A stretch of 32,194 bases of DNA from an uncultured Collinsella sp. (lineage in GTDB: Bacteria; Actinomycetota; Coriobacteriia; Coriobacteriales; Coriobacteriaceae): NCBI GenBank assembly GCA_900551815.1, contig URXE01000025.1, forward strand, positions 1-32,194, given 5' to 3'. The notes under the pieces were generated by a model that was given only the letters and a program-made list of their open reading frames with translations, ran no database searches and had not been told where the DNA came from. Shown in pieces: positions 1-8,333 of this stretch (positions are counted from its first letter, which is position 1; each line of letters begins with the position of its first letter). The position numbers and the translations under genes were made by a program.

Positions 1-658
1 ACAGCGGATCGTGGACCAGGCCCAGGTGCTCGCAGACATACTCCTCGACGAACGGGTCAATGGAGCTGTAGGTGCCAACGGCACCGGAGATAGCACCGAA
101 GGCAACGTTCTTGCGAGCGTCCTCAAGACGATCGAGATCGCGCTTGAGTTCCCATGCCCAAGAGCCAAACTTCATACCGAAGGTCATCGGCTCAGCATGG
201 ATGCCATGGGTGCGGCCGGCGCAGAGCGTATTGCGCTCCTCGAAGGCGCGGCGCTTGCAGATCACGCCGAGCTTCTTAACGTCCTCGATAATCAGGTCAC
301 ACGCCTGAGTAAGCTGATAGCACAGAGCCGTATCACCCAGGTCGGAGCTGGTCATACCGTAGTGAACCCAGCGGCTAGGCTTGGGCTCGCCCTCGGGAAC
401 ATCGGCGTCGATATACTCCTTCATGTTGGTCAGGAAGGCGATGACATCGTGGCGCGTGACCTCCTCGATCTCGTCAACCTTCGCCTTCTCAAAGTTGGCG
501 TGGTCGCGAATCCACTGGGCCTCTTCTTTGGAAATACCGATCTTGCCGAGCTCCGCCTGAGCCTCGCAGGCCAGGACCTCAATCTCCTGCCAAATGGCGT
601 ACTTGTTCTCGAGGGAGAAGATGTGTCCCATCTCCGGGCGGGTATAGCGATCGATCAT
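1..658 (-). CDS. purB: adenylosuccinate lyase, N-terminal part (runs off the window)
   Basis: Only the first 219 codons are present; the gene continues beyond base 1. The minus-strand translation begins MIDRYTRPEMGHIFSLENKY and contains HYGMTSSDLGDTA and GRTHGIHAEPMTFG, the histidine-containing motifs of the fumarase/aspartase superfamily as found in PurB. The enzyme makes AMP and fumarate from adenylosuccinate and also cleaves SAICAR in purine synthesis; it is cytoplasmic. The ATG at 658 is preceded by a good Shine-Dalgarno (AAGGAG, within 663-671). A possible -10 TACAAT lies at 703-708 (minus), but I see no convincing -35. The long plus-strand reading frame over the same bases is an antisense shadow. 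Confidence 0.95.
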   Translation of the reverse strand, partial: MIDRYTRPEMGHIFSLENKYAIWQEIEVLACEAQAELGKIGISKEEAQWIRDHANFEKAKVDEIEEVTRHDVIAFLTNMKEYIDADVPEGEPKPSRWVHYGMTSSDLGDTALCYQLTQACDLIIEDVKKLGVICKRRAFEERNTLCAGRTHGIHAEPMTFGMKFGSWAWELKRDLDRLEDARKNVAFGAISGAVGTYSSIDPFVEEYVCEHLGLVHDPL

Positions 659-779
659 AGCGGCTCCTTTTTGGTTATTGGCACGTTGGTCGTAACTCAA
701 CCATTGTACCGTGCGCGGGTGCGAGTATGGGCAGTAGGCATTAACCTAACATTTTGTAGCATAAGAGCGGGCATGGGAA

Positions 780-996
780 CGTCCGCGTATTTGCGAAGCA
801 AATTCGCACCGGCTTCAGGCGATCCACTCGGATTCACGAAGCCGCGGGGGAAGACTTTGTTGAATTGGCCGTCCCCATGTCTCCCGTGCTCGGTGGAGCG
901 GGCAACGGGACGTCCGCGTATTTGCTTTGCAAATACGCACCGGCTTCAGGCGCCTGCCGGCGCCTTCGCCTGCTCGCTACAAACGCTTCGCGTTTG
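780..996. repeat. direct repeat pair and consecutive short palindromes beside tRNA-Gly
   Basis: Two 42-base copies, 780-821 and 911-952, differ at four positions; each contains a hairpin. In the second copy GCGTATTTGC and GCAAATACGC form a perfect 10-bp stem around TTT (916-938). Two more perfect hairpins follow: GGCGCC/GGCGCC at 949-964 and CAAACGC/GCGTTTG at 980-996. No coding frame here is credible. This is most of the gene-free stretch 659-1085. Function is unknown; it resembles a small interspersed palindromic repeat or the remains of a rearrangement at a tRNA gene. Confidence 0.75.
894..910 (-). repeat. 17-bp copy of the tRNA-Gly 3' end
   Basis: TGGAGCGGGCAACGGGA at 894-910 is identical to 1086-1102, the CCA end and acceptor/T-stem part of tRNA-Gly, in the same orientation. 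The two copies enclose only about 175 bp, with no integrase gene. It looks like an attachment-site scar or a partial tRNA duplication. Confidence 0.7.
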
Positions 997-1014
997 CTTT
1001 ACGCTCGCACCCTG

Positions 1015-1030
1015 GCGGGTTCGAATCCCG
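1015..1030 (+). other. T-arm-like tRNA fragment
   Basis: GCGGGTTCGAATCCCG on the plus strand equals the T-arm of the neighbouring tRNA-Gly read in the opposite direction. No acceptor, D-arm or anticodon arm can be assembled around it, so it is not a working tRNA. T-arms are similar between tRNAs, so it could derive from a different tRNA gene. Confidence 0.45.
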
Positions 1031-1042
1031 GCACTTAGTAGT

Positions 1043-1074
1043 AAAAAGCACGGCAACGTAACGCTGCCGTGCTT
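1043..1074 (-). terminator. intrinsic terminator of tRNA-Gly
   Basis: Read on the minus strand, a hairpin built from AAGCACGGCA and its complement (1046-1074) lies just downstream of the tRNA CCA end and runs into a T tract (complement of the A run 1043-1047). An outer extension of the stem (AGTAAAAAGC with GCTTTTTACT) also makes it plausible as a bidirectional terminator. Confidence 0.75.
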
Positions 1075-1085
1075 GTGCTTTTTAC

Positions 1086-1160
1086 TGGAGCGGGCAACGG
1101 GATTCGAACCCGCGAGTGTCAGCTTGGGAAGCTGATGCCTTACCACTTGGCGATGCCCGC
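1086..1160 (-). tRNA. tRNA-Gly (anticodon CCC)
   Basis: The minus strand folds as a complete cloverleaf. The acceptor stem is GCGGGCA with TGCCCGC. The anticodon stem is TCAGC/GCTGA around the loop TTCCCAA, which gives anticodon CCC reading GGG. The T arm contains GGTTCGAATCC. The discriminator base is T and the CCA end is encoded in the DNA (1086-1088). It has its own promoter upstream and a terminator downstream, so it is probably a single-gene unit. Identity follows from the anticodon. Confidence 0.95.
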
Positions 1161-1173
1161 TTGTGTGTTGGCT

Positions 1174-1203
1174 AGTATAACGCGGTTGTCTTGTTCGATA
1201 CAA
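1174..1203 (-). promoter_or_regulatory. probable promoter of tRNA-Gly
   Basis: On the minus strand TTGTAT (1198-1203) and TATACT (1174-1179) are separated by 18 bases, and the tRNA 5' end lies 13 bases past the -10. The -10 is close to consensus; the -35 matches the TTG and the fifth-position pattern only partly. Confidence 0.55.
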
Positions 1204-1405
1204 GGGTGTCGATGCTTGTTTTAGCTGTGGAGAGTCGTTTGAAAACCACTCCAATTGTGGAGATAAGGACCTTTGTCTTTCTATTCTTACCGTCTTCTAC
1301 CTGCGCTTTTATCTGATTGTTGTATTTGAGCTCGATTTGTCAGAAATCGGGCAAGCTTTTGGTCAGCTTCCGGTACTTACCCGCATGAACCATGGCGGTA
1401 GCCTC

Positions 1406-1446
1406 ATCCCAAGCGCCGCGGCCTCCCCGTGCGGCGCACGAGGGAT
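1406..1446 (+). promoter_or_regulatory. hairpin leader abutting the adhesin ribosome binding site
   Basis: ATCCC (1406-1410) pairs with GGGAT (1442-1446), and inside it GCGCCGC (1413-1419) pairs with GCGGCGC (1431-1437). The outer stem ends directly at the Shine-Dalgarno AAGGAG (1447-1452) of the adhesin. This G+C-rich block follows a much more A+T-rich leader (about 1200-1360). It matches no riboswitch class I know. A role in translation control is inference. Confidence 0.35.
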
Positions 1447-1457
1447 AAGGAGCAGCC

Positions 1458-4400
1458 ATGTCCAACGCACCCACGCACTCTGTCCACAGCGCAATCGCAA
1501 CAGGTCCGCTGCTCCTGCTCCTCTTTTTTCTGATCGGCTGTCTGGCCCCAGGGGCCGCACTCGCCGTCGACGGGAGTGATGCCCTTAATTTCCGCACCAT
1601 AAGCGACGGCTGCGGCCCATTCGGTGTCGGTAAATACGAGGCACAGGACACTTCGATTTCGTACTGTATGAACCAAGACTGCCCCGGCCCCAGCAAGCCG
1701 GGAGGGCCATGGCGTACATATAACCAGGGCTGGACATGGCTCGATGACGAATTTGCCGCCATCGTCTGTCACGGATACCCCTCCAATACATCCTTTGGCG
1801 GCCACAATCTGTCGCCCGATCTCGCTCGTGCCGCCACCCAGATTGCCGTGTGGATGCTCAACGGAACCACGCGCCCCGACGGCACCTATTCGTATACAAA
1901 TAGCAAGGGAGTTGCCAGGAGCGGTAGGTTTTACGAAAACGCCGAGGCCGTAGCGGCCGCACGCTGGCTCTACGACAGCGCTAAGTCCGGATCCATTAAG
2001 GCAGCCCCACATCGAGCCAGGCGTTATCACGGCCCGGTCTCGGGCGAGGGTCGACACCAGGACATGCTCTATGTTCTGCCCGCCGTCTCCGTATCTTTCC
2101 AAAAACAATCGTCCCAGGCTGGCATCACCGCCGGCAACGACACCTACAGACTCGGCGGCGCAACCTTCGATATCTTTGAAAGTGCGGGCGATGCACGTGT
2201 CGGCACTATCCAGATGGACGAAAACGGGCGTGCACAAGCAACACTTTTGCCCAATACGGCATATTACCTGGTCGAAACCAAAGCCCCGGCAGGCTATATC
2301 CCTCGAAGCGACCGAATAACCTTCACCACACAAAACAGCGGCGAACATGTCACTATCAACGAGCAGCCCGGCACCATCACCTTGCGTATTGCAAAAATCG
2401 ATGCCGCCACGGATGCCGGCGCCCAGGTTGGAGCGTCGCTTGCGGGCGTTGAATTCACCTGCGTCTCGCAATCAACTCCCGGCTGGACTCGCACCCTTAC
2501 GACCGACGAAAACGGACGGGCGATCCTCAATGACGTTCCTCTGGGCACCTTTACCATCTACGAATCGAAAGCGCCCGAGGGCTACCTGATTTCAAACGAC
2601 AGCTGGAGCTACACCGTCGGTGCCGAGCAACTCGGAGATACGGGCATCGTTGAGCTCGAAAGCCGTATTCCCAACATCCCCATCGCCTTTGACCTTGAAA
2701 TCTCGAAGTTTAAGGACTATGGCGATAACGATGAGTCCGGCCTTGAGCAGCCGGCGGGAGGCGTCGTCTTTGAAGTTGTCAGCAATAGCTCCCAACAAGT
2801 CGTCGGCACGTTGACCACAAACGTTTACGGCTTTGCCTCCACCAAAGACCAGCCCGAAGTATGGTTTGGCGCAGGCAAGCGACCCGCCGGCGCTCACGGT
2901 GCCATTCCCTACGACCGCGCGGGCTACACCGTTCGCGAGGTTGCAGAAACGGTCCCTGAAGGATTTAAGCAAGCAGGGGAATGGACCATCACAGCAGAGC
3001 AGACCGCAGACGGCGCCGAACTTCAGTACATCGTTGGCAACCATGCCTTATCGACACACCTTCAAATCGTAAAGCGCGATGCTCAGACCGGCGGCACCGT
3101 ACCACTTGCAGGCTTTGCGTTCCAGCTGCTCGATAGCCATCACGAGCCCGTCTCGCAAACATGTTGGTATCCGGCCCACAATGTAATGAACGCCTTCACA
3201 ACCGATGCAACCGGCTCTGTCACGCTGCCCGAATCACTTAATCCCGGAACATACTACGTGCGCGAGGCATCGGCCAAGGAACCGTATCTGCGCGGAGAAG
3301 ACCTGGAGATAACGATTCCCGCCGACAGGAATCTGACACCGGTCGCCGTCGCCTCGTTCTATGACGACGCCGCAACCGGAAGCATCGAAATCATTAAGAC
3401 GGATGCTGTAGATGGGCGCACCCTCGCTGGAGCCACGTTTGACATCCGCGCCGTCGGCGACATCGTGCGAACCAACGACAGCATCGTCGCCCTGGATGGC
3501 GAAACCGTCGCCACCGTTACAACCGACGAACGGGGGCAAGCGCGAGTCGACCATCTTTCGCTGGGATGCGGCACCGCCACCTACGAGGTCGTCGAGACAC
3601 AAGCGCCCGAAGGTTATCTGCTCAACCCGACCCCACATACCGTGAAGTTGTCGTACGCTGACCAGCAAACGCCCGTGATCGAAGTGCACCTTGACGTTTC
3701 CAACGACTACACCAAGCTCGATATCTCCAAAGTCGACGCGTGCGGAGGTCAGGAAGTGACAGGCGCCGAGCTTGTCCTCTGCGACTCCAATGGCAACGAA
3801 ATCGATTCTTGGACTTCATCCGACAAACCGCACCACATTGAGCACCTTTCACCCGGCACCTACACCCTGCGCGAAACGATGTCCCCGCGTACCTACGACC
3901 TCGCCGAAGAGATAACGTTTGAAGTAAAGGCCACGGGAGAAGTTCAAACCATGGCCATGAAGGATGCCCCCATCGAGATCAGGGGAAGCGTCGATAAGCG
4001 CCAAGAGATTGCACAGCCAGTTGTAAGCAAACTTGTTGCCAACGGCGACGGAAAAAACCGAGCCAAAGCACGGGCCAATACGCCAGGCGCCTTCTCCTAT
4101 ACCATCGACGCCAAAAATGAGTCGAGCACCTGGGTCGACGAGTTAACCATCACCGACGACCTTGAGTGCGCCAAAGATGGCGCCGCGAAACTTGTTGCCG
4201 TTGAAACCCCTATTGCGGTTGGTGATCTAAACGGGCTGTGCAACGTGTGGTATCGAACGTCTCCGGCAGGAACAAGCGATACGGGCAAGCAGGTCAATGC
4301 AACGCTTGACGACGGGCATTGCAATCCTTGGCTCGAAACGGAAGAGGTTGCAAAGCTGCTGGGCGAAGATGCGCGTCTCGTCAATTACGACGGGTGGCAC

Positions 4401-4889
4401 CTATGGAAAGCAGATATCCCGACGGACAAGTCCGTCACGCTCGATACGAAAGAGATCGATCTTACAGACAACGCCGTCATCACGGGTATCCGTTTTGAAT
4501 ACGGTGCGGTAGCCGCCGACTTTACAACCAGAAGCGAAGCGGGCTCTTGGACCCGGGATGACCTTAAAGACGAACACGACGATCTTGACGATGCCAAGGC
4601 GGCCCTTAACTCGGATGCCCGAGGCGCAGTCGTGCATATGCAGGCAACGTCGTCCTATACACCCCAAACCGCACTTGCCAACAGCGCGCGCGTCGATCTT
4701 TGCCGCAACGGCGGTGGCGATAAACTCGAGGCACATGATGAGGACCGCGTCATCCAACGATGCGCCCTGCCTCAGAACCTGCCGGCAACGGGATCTGTTC
4801 CCGTCGCCGCATGCATCACCGCACTCCTGACCTCGGGCGCTGCAGCCATATGGTTCGCTCACCTTAGGTCAGCCACAAAGAAGCGCTAG
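1458..4889 (+). CDS. thioester-domain, SpaA-repeat, LPXTG-anchored surface adhesin
   Basis: A cell-wall-anchored surface protein of 1143 residues. An N-terminal hydrophobic signal ends in ALA (34-36). Next comes a probable thioester domain: Cys70 in ISYCMN and Gln128 in TQIAVW have the spacing and context of the Cys-Gln internal thioester used by Gram-positive adhesins for covalent host binding. About six SpaA/Cna-B-like repeats follow, each recognisable by an E-box such as VETKAPAGY, ESKAPEGY or ETQAPEGY, typical of domains with internal Lys-Asn isopeptide bonds. A DUF11/fimbrial-like domain precedes LPATG (1108-1112), a hydrophobic segment and the basic tail KKR. The ATG has Shine-Dalgarno AAGGAG at 1447-1452. 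No sortase or second pilin is nearby, so anchoring would rely on a sortase encoded elsewhere. LIGC (25-28) also fits a lipobox. Confidence 0.88.
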   Translation: MSNAPTHSVHSAIATGPLLLLLFFLIGCLAPGAALAVDGSDALNFRTISDGCGPFGVGKYEAQDTSISYCMNQDCPGPSKPGGPWRTYNQGWTWLDDEFAAIVCHGYPSNTSFGGHNLSPDLARAATQIAVWMLNGTTRPDGTYSYTNSKGVARSGRFYENAEAVAAARWLYDSAKSGSIKAAPHRARRYHGPVSGEGRHQDMLYVLPAVSVSFQKQSSQAGITAGNDTYRLGGATFDIFESAGDARVGTIQMDENGRAQATLLPNTAYYLVETKAPAGYIPRSDRITFTTQNSGEHVTINEQPGTITLRIAKIDAATDAGAQVGASLAGVEFTCVSQSTPGWTRTLTTDENGRAILNDVPLGTFTIYESKAPEGYLISNDSWSYTVGAEQLGDTGIVELESRIPNIPIAFDLEISKFKDYGDNDESGLEQPAGGVVFEVVSNSSQQVVGTLTTNVYGFASTKDQPEVWFGAGKRPAGAHGAIPYDRAGYTVREVAETVPEGFKQAGEWTITAEQTADGAELQYIVGNHALSTHLQIVKRDAQTGGTVPLAGFAFQLLDSHHEPVSQTCWYPAHNVMNAFTTDATGSVTLPESLNPGTYYVREASAKEPYLRGEDLEITIPADRNLTPVAVASFYDDAATGSIEIIKTDAVDGRTLAGATFDIRAVGDIVRTNDSIVALDGETVATVTTDERGQARVDHLSLGCGTATYEVVETQAPEGYLLNPTPHTVKLSYADQQTPVIEVHLDVSNDYTKLDISKVDACGGQEVTGAELVLCDSNGNEIDSWTSSDKPHHIEHLSPGTYTLRETMSPRTYDLAEEITFEVKATGEVQTMAMKDAPIEIRGSVDKRQEIAQPVVSKLVANGDGKNRAKARANTPGAFSYTIDAKNESSTWVDELTITDDLECAKDGAAKLVAVETPIAVGDLNGLCNVWYRTSPAGTSDTGKQVNATLDDGHCNPWLETEEVAKLLGEDARLVNYDGWHLWKADIPTDKSVTLDTKEIDLTDNAVITGIRFEYGAVAADFTTRSEAGSWTRDDLKDEHDDLDDAKAALNSDARGAVVHMQATSSYTPQTALANSARVDLCRNGGGDKLEAHDEDRVIQRCALPQNLPATGSVPVAACITALLTSGAAAIWFAHLRSATKKR

Positions 4890-4896
4890 CGCAATG

Positions 4897-4931
4897 AAAA
4901 AGCGGGCGAGCCAGTCTCCCGGCTCGCCCGC
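4897..4931 (-). terminator. intrinsic terminator, minus strand, possibly bidirectional
   Basis: GCGGGCGAGCC (4902-4912) and GGCTCGCCCGC (4921-4931) form a perfect 11-bp stem with an 8-base loop. On the minus strand the stem is followed by five T (complement of 4897-4901), which suits the two minus-strand genes to the right. It may also stop the adhesin transcript, although no T tract follows on the plus strand. Confidence 0.85.
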
Positions 4932-4954
4932 CCTGGGCACAAACGATGAATCGG

Positions 4955-5173
4955 CTATTCAGCAGATGACGAACCGCCATCGATGGCTGCCTGATCGGAC
5001 TCGGAAATACCGTCGGCACCCAAGCTTTGCTCTTGCTCCACCTCTTCGCTCATTGTTGTCTCGGGTGTCGAGCCCTTAACGCCAACGACGTACGCGGCCC
5101 CAAAACCCAATGCGACAGCGATCAGGGTCAAAATCAGATAGATGGGCCAATGGCGCTTGATGTACGAAAACAC
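4955..5173 (-). CDS. small single-pass membrane protein, unknown function
   Basis: A 72-residue protein with GTG start at 5171-5173 and a good Shine-Dalgarno (AAGGAG, within 5178-5184). Residues about 9-32 (WPIYLILTLIAVALGFG and on) form one membrane helix after the basic start FSYIKRH. The remainder is an acidic, Ser/Glu-rich tail ending GGSSSAE with no recognised domain. The orientation rule suggests the short basic end is inside and the acidic tail outside. It starts 22 bases after the stop of the large M28-like membrane gene and ends before a strong terminator, so the two form one transcript and may work together. I do not recognise the family. Confidence 0.75.
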   Translation of the reverse strand: MFSYIKRHWPIYLILTLIAVALGFGAAYVVGVKGSTPETTMSEEVEQEQSLGADGISESDQAAIDGGSSSAE

Positions 5174-5195
5174 GCTGACTCCTTAGCGGATCTGT

Positions 5196-8100
5196 CTAAG
5201 AACGACGAATGACCTCGGTCACGACCTCGGACACCGTAGCGATATTGGTCGGATTGACGTTGTACGGCAGGTCATCCTCGGTGCGAGCGTAGGCAAGGCG
5301 CGGACCGTCCACACCGGCGATCGTAAGGGCGCGACGGCTCGCCTCGAGCGCTGCGGATGCATCGGTTTTTGCATAGGGCATCTCGAACGCACCACAATCG
5401 ACGTGGAACGACTTGCACACCTTGCTGACAAGATTCATGATGCGGCGATCGCCCTTAAACAGCTGCTGCTCGCCCTCGACCGTCACCACCGAAAGCCTGC
5501 CGGCACCGATAGACTCGAGGTTGATGAAGAACACACCGCGGAGCTTGTCACGATGCGAGGCCAAAAACGCCCTCATGCCGGCGCCGTCGCAATCGGACGC
5601 GCCCGTTGCGACGAACCAGATATCGTGGCCGAGCAGCTCATCGTCACCCATGGAGGCAACGGCCGAGAGCATATCCTCGGCAGAAGCACCATCGGAAGAG
5701 GTGGCGCCGCCCTTCCAACCGTCGTCGTCATCCTCGAAGTTATCCCACGAGCCAATGCCACGGCCAGACTTCTTGGCATCGTAATCGTCCTCGACGCCCA
5801 GCCAGTCGCTCATACTGTCCTGCTCGTTCTTCTTTTTGCGACCGAACAAGCCACCCAGGCCACGCTTCTGCGGCTTGGCGCCCGTCGAAGCAGGAGCCGA
5901 GATGGTCTCGAGCGGCTGTGCGCCCGAGGAGATGGGCATGGGGGTCGCGACCGGTGCCGATGTGGGCTCGGGCCCCTGCGCCGTCGCAAAGGGATCATTT
6001 GTCTGTGTCGAAGGATCGGGAAGATCGAACAGCGACGTGCGGGACGCGACGTTGGCCTGTTGCATCGAAGGCAGCGACGGATCGGGGACCGAGGCCAGCG
6101 GCGACGAAGAGGGCGCAGGCGCGGAGGCCGGATCGGGGATATTCATATGCTGGCGCGCAGGCACCTGAGACGAAATCTGCGCCATGAGGGAGTCAACTGT
6201 CTCGTCCTGCGTGGGAGCGACATTGGCCACCGTGGCACCGGGGTCGCTCGGCGCGGGCATGGTAAAGATCTGCGTAGAATAAGGCCTGGACTCATCCGTC
6301 TTGGGAGCCTCGTCAATCGCAGAGGACTCCTGCTCCATAGCAGGAGCCTCGGCCTGCTCGGGTGCGCCGGCCTCAACGGAATCGGCCTCGTCGACAACCG
6401 AATCATCGGCGGCGTCCCGGGCATCATCGGAGATGGGAAGGGGCTCGGCAATTGCGGTGCCCTGCTTCTCAAACGTCATCGTGGCATCGAATGACATGGT
6501 GCCATCGACCGATTGCTGCGCCTCAAAGGACGTCGTAGCCTCGGCAACGTCAGCGGATGTCGGCTGCGGAGCCTCGAAGGACGTCGTGGCGTCGGCGACA
6601 TCGACAGGCTCCGGCTGCTCGGCCTCGCTCTGCTCGAACTCCTGTGCCGCACGCTCTCGCTCGGCCTCGGCGGCCTGCTGCTGGGCGATGGCCTCCCGCT
6701 CGGCGGCCTCGCGGGCAGCGGCGCGCTTTTCCTCAAAGTCGTCGACGAACTTCTTGCCCTTCGCAAGGGCGCCCTTAAAGAAGCTCGAAGCGCTGGCACC
6801 AATCGAGGAGAACGCAGAAGCGATATCGGCATGGGGCGTTATCGAGGGAAGCTCGGCCGAGAAATCGGTGTCACTCTCATAGGACACGCGCTGCGGATAC
6901 TCGTCATAGTCTTCGTCGGCGGTCTCGTCTTCAACCTGTGCCGGAGCGGCAGGCGCCAGAATATCCAGACCGGCTGCAGAATCGAGCGCGGGCTTTTCGT
7001 CAGACTCCGCGGCAGCAACAGGGGCAGCGACCGGCTCGGCGGGAGCAACAGCCGTATTTGCCGCGGGTGCGGGCTCCTGTGCAACGGGAGCAGGCTCCGG
7101 CTCGAACGTCGGCTCCTCGCCCTCTTCGTAATCGAGCGTGCAGGACTCGGGAAGCATGCCGAGCGCACGGATGGCATCCGAACCAAAGCGGATATTGCCG
7201 GCGGCATTGCGATAGAGCTTGGGCTTTGGCTCAGCGGCTTCGACCACCGCGGGCTCCTCCGCCGGCTCGTCGGTGGACGTTTCCTCGGTGGGCACTTCGG
7301 CCTGGGCGGTCTGGTCTTGAGCCTCGGGCGCGATAACGCCGATCAGCGTCTCGTCGGCAGAGGCACCCTCAAAACCATCGATCTGTCCATCAAAAGCCTC
7401 GTCCTGCTCGGGTGCGTCGACAGACGCCACCGGCTGGCCAAACTCGTCCTCGTCGTAGGAAGGTTCCTCATATTCAATGGTGTTGCCGTAGTCGCTTTGC
7501 TGCTGGGCCGCGGCATACTCGGCCGCCGCGCGCGCCATTTCCTCGGCGCGACGCTTCTGCTCGCCAAAATAGGTATCGAACGGAATGTCGTCGGGAAACT
7601 CGTTTTCGCCCTGATAGGGGGCAACGTTGTCCATGACACCGAGCATAGCGGCAACAGAGGACTTGTTGCACACCGCGCCAGACGTGTAGGGAAGCACAAA
7701 ACGGTTGGAGATGATATTGGCGGCATTGGCCAGTGCCACAAGGGAGGCCAAAATCGCGACAACCCACAGCAGCACCTTGAGCACGCCGGGGAGCGGCAGG
7801 ATACGCAGGATGGCGACAGCCGCGGGCGCGATCGTGGCGACAGGCAGGAGCTTGGCGATGAGCGCGCGATACGGAGCGTAGGGCTCGCGAGCAAGGAGCT
7901 CGGCACGGGGGGAATCATAGTGGGCCACCACGACGACCGGGCGGTTGCGCGGAGACGCAAGCGGGCCCGAGGCCTTGTGATAGGCGATGACATTTTGGCT
8001 CACACCGGTCTTTCCCAGGCGCGAAACCACGGGATGTCCCGTGCGCTCGAGCACGTAGAGCACGGCACCGACAATGGCCAGCAAGGTGCCGACCAAGCCG

Positions 8101-8333
8101 ATACCGCCGCCGATGCCCATTAGCAGGGCACCGGCAAACGCCAGAATACCGGTAACGGCAAACGCCAACCTGCTGGGCGCGGGAGCATTAAATTCCTGCA
8201 CCTCGGGGTCAAAGCCGTGGTTGCGGAAAATCTGAGCGATATCCTCGGCAGCCAGGCGCTCTTCTTCGCTGCACGCCGGCGTGATGCCAGTGCTCTGCAG
8301 CAGGTGGTTAATATAGTTCTGGGTGTTCGCCAT
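5196..8333 (-). CDS. membrane protein with degenerate M28 peptidase fold split by a long low-complexity insert
   Basis: I start it at the ATG at 8333 (MANTQNYINHLLQSTG), giving 1045 residues; the upstream in-frame extension to 8483 looks non-coding. Residues about 55-95 and 160-208 hold hydrophobic membrane segments. VVVVAHYDS (H138, D140) resembles the first zinc-ligand motif of M28 aminopeptidases. SGAVCNKSSVAAML, TGASDCDGAG, NLESIG and ARTEDD line up with the later M28 motifs, but the usual ligands are replaced: Cys222 for Asp, Ser913-Asp914 for Glu-Glu, Glu940 for Asp, Arg1017 for His. Between about 240 and 895 lies a Glu/Ala/Pro-rich, probably disordered insert with repeated TSFEA-like units and a basic KKRGLGGLFGRKKK patch. 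It is probably not an active peptidase; a scaffold or binding role is inference. A possible -10 TATACT is at 8402-8407. Confidence 0.8.
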   Translation of the reverse strand: MANTQNYINHLLQSTGITPACSEEERLAAEDIAQIFRNHGFDPEVQEFNAPAPSRLAFAVTGILAFAGALLMGIGGGIGLVGTLLAIVGAVLYVLERTGHPVVSRLGKTGVSQNVIAYHKASGPLASPRNRPVVVVAHYDSPRAELLAREPYAPYRALIAKLLPVATIAPAAVAILRILPLPGVLKVLLWVVAILASLVALANAANIISNRFVLPYTSGAVCNKSSVAAMLGVMDNVAPYQGENEFPDDIPFDTYFGEQKRRAEEMARAAAEYAAAQQQSDYGNTIEYEEPSYDEDEFGQPVASVDAPEQDEAFDGQIDGFEGASADETLIGVIAPEAQDQTAQAEVPTEETSTDEPAEEPAVVEAAEPKPKLYRNAAGNIRFGSDAIRALGMLPESCTLDYEEGEEPTFEPEPAPVAQEPAPAANTAVAPAEPVAAPVAAAESDEKPALDSAAGLDILAPAAPAQVEDETADEDYDEYPQRVSYESDTDFSAELPSITPHADIASAFSSIGASASSFFKGALAKGKKFVDDFEEKRAAAREAAEREAIAQQQAAEAERERAAQEFEQSEAEQPEPVDVADATTSFEAPQPTSADVAEATTSFEAQQSVDGTMSFDATMTFEKQGTAIAEPLPISDDARDAADDSVVDEADSVEAGAPEQAEAPAMEQESSAIDEAPKTDESRPYSTQIFTMPAPSDPGATVANVAPTQDETVDSLMAQISSQVPARQHMNIPDPASAPAPSSSPLASVPDPSLPSMQQANVASRTSLFDLPDPSTQTNDPFATAQGPEPTSAPVATPMPISSGAQPLETISAPASTGAKPQKRGLGGLFGRKKKNEQDSMSDWLGVEDDYDAKKSGRGIGSWDNFEDDDDGWKGGATSSDGASAEDMLSAVASMGDDELLGHDIWFVATGASDCDGAGMRAFLASHRDKLRGVFFINLESIGAGRLSVVTVEGEQQLFKGDRRIMNLVSKVCKSFHVDCGAFEMPYAKTDASAALEASRRALTIAGVDGPRLAYARTEDDLPYNVNPTNIATVSEVVTEVIRRS

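Noticed and set aside
1015..1030. Second tRNA gene on the plus strand
   Set aside because: Only a T-arm-like stretch is present; the first pair is mismatched and no other arms can be built.
894..1102. A functional integrated mobile element at tRNA-Gly
   Set aside because: The direct repeats enclose only about 175 bp and there is no integrase or other gene; at most a scar.
6513..8123. 536-codon plus-strand frame over the M28-like gene
   Set aside because: Arg/Gly/Leu-rich, no start signal, and antisense to a gene with clear domain motifs, membrane segments and a ribosome binding site.
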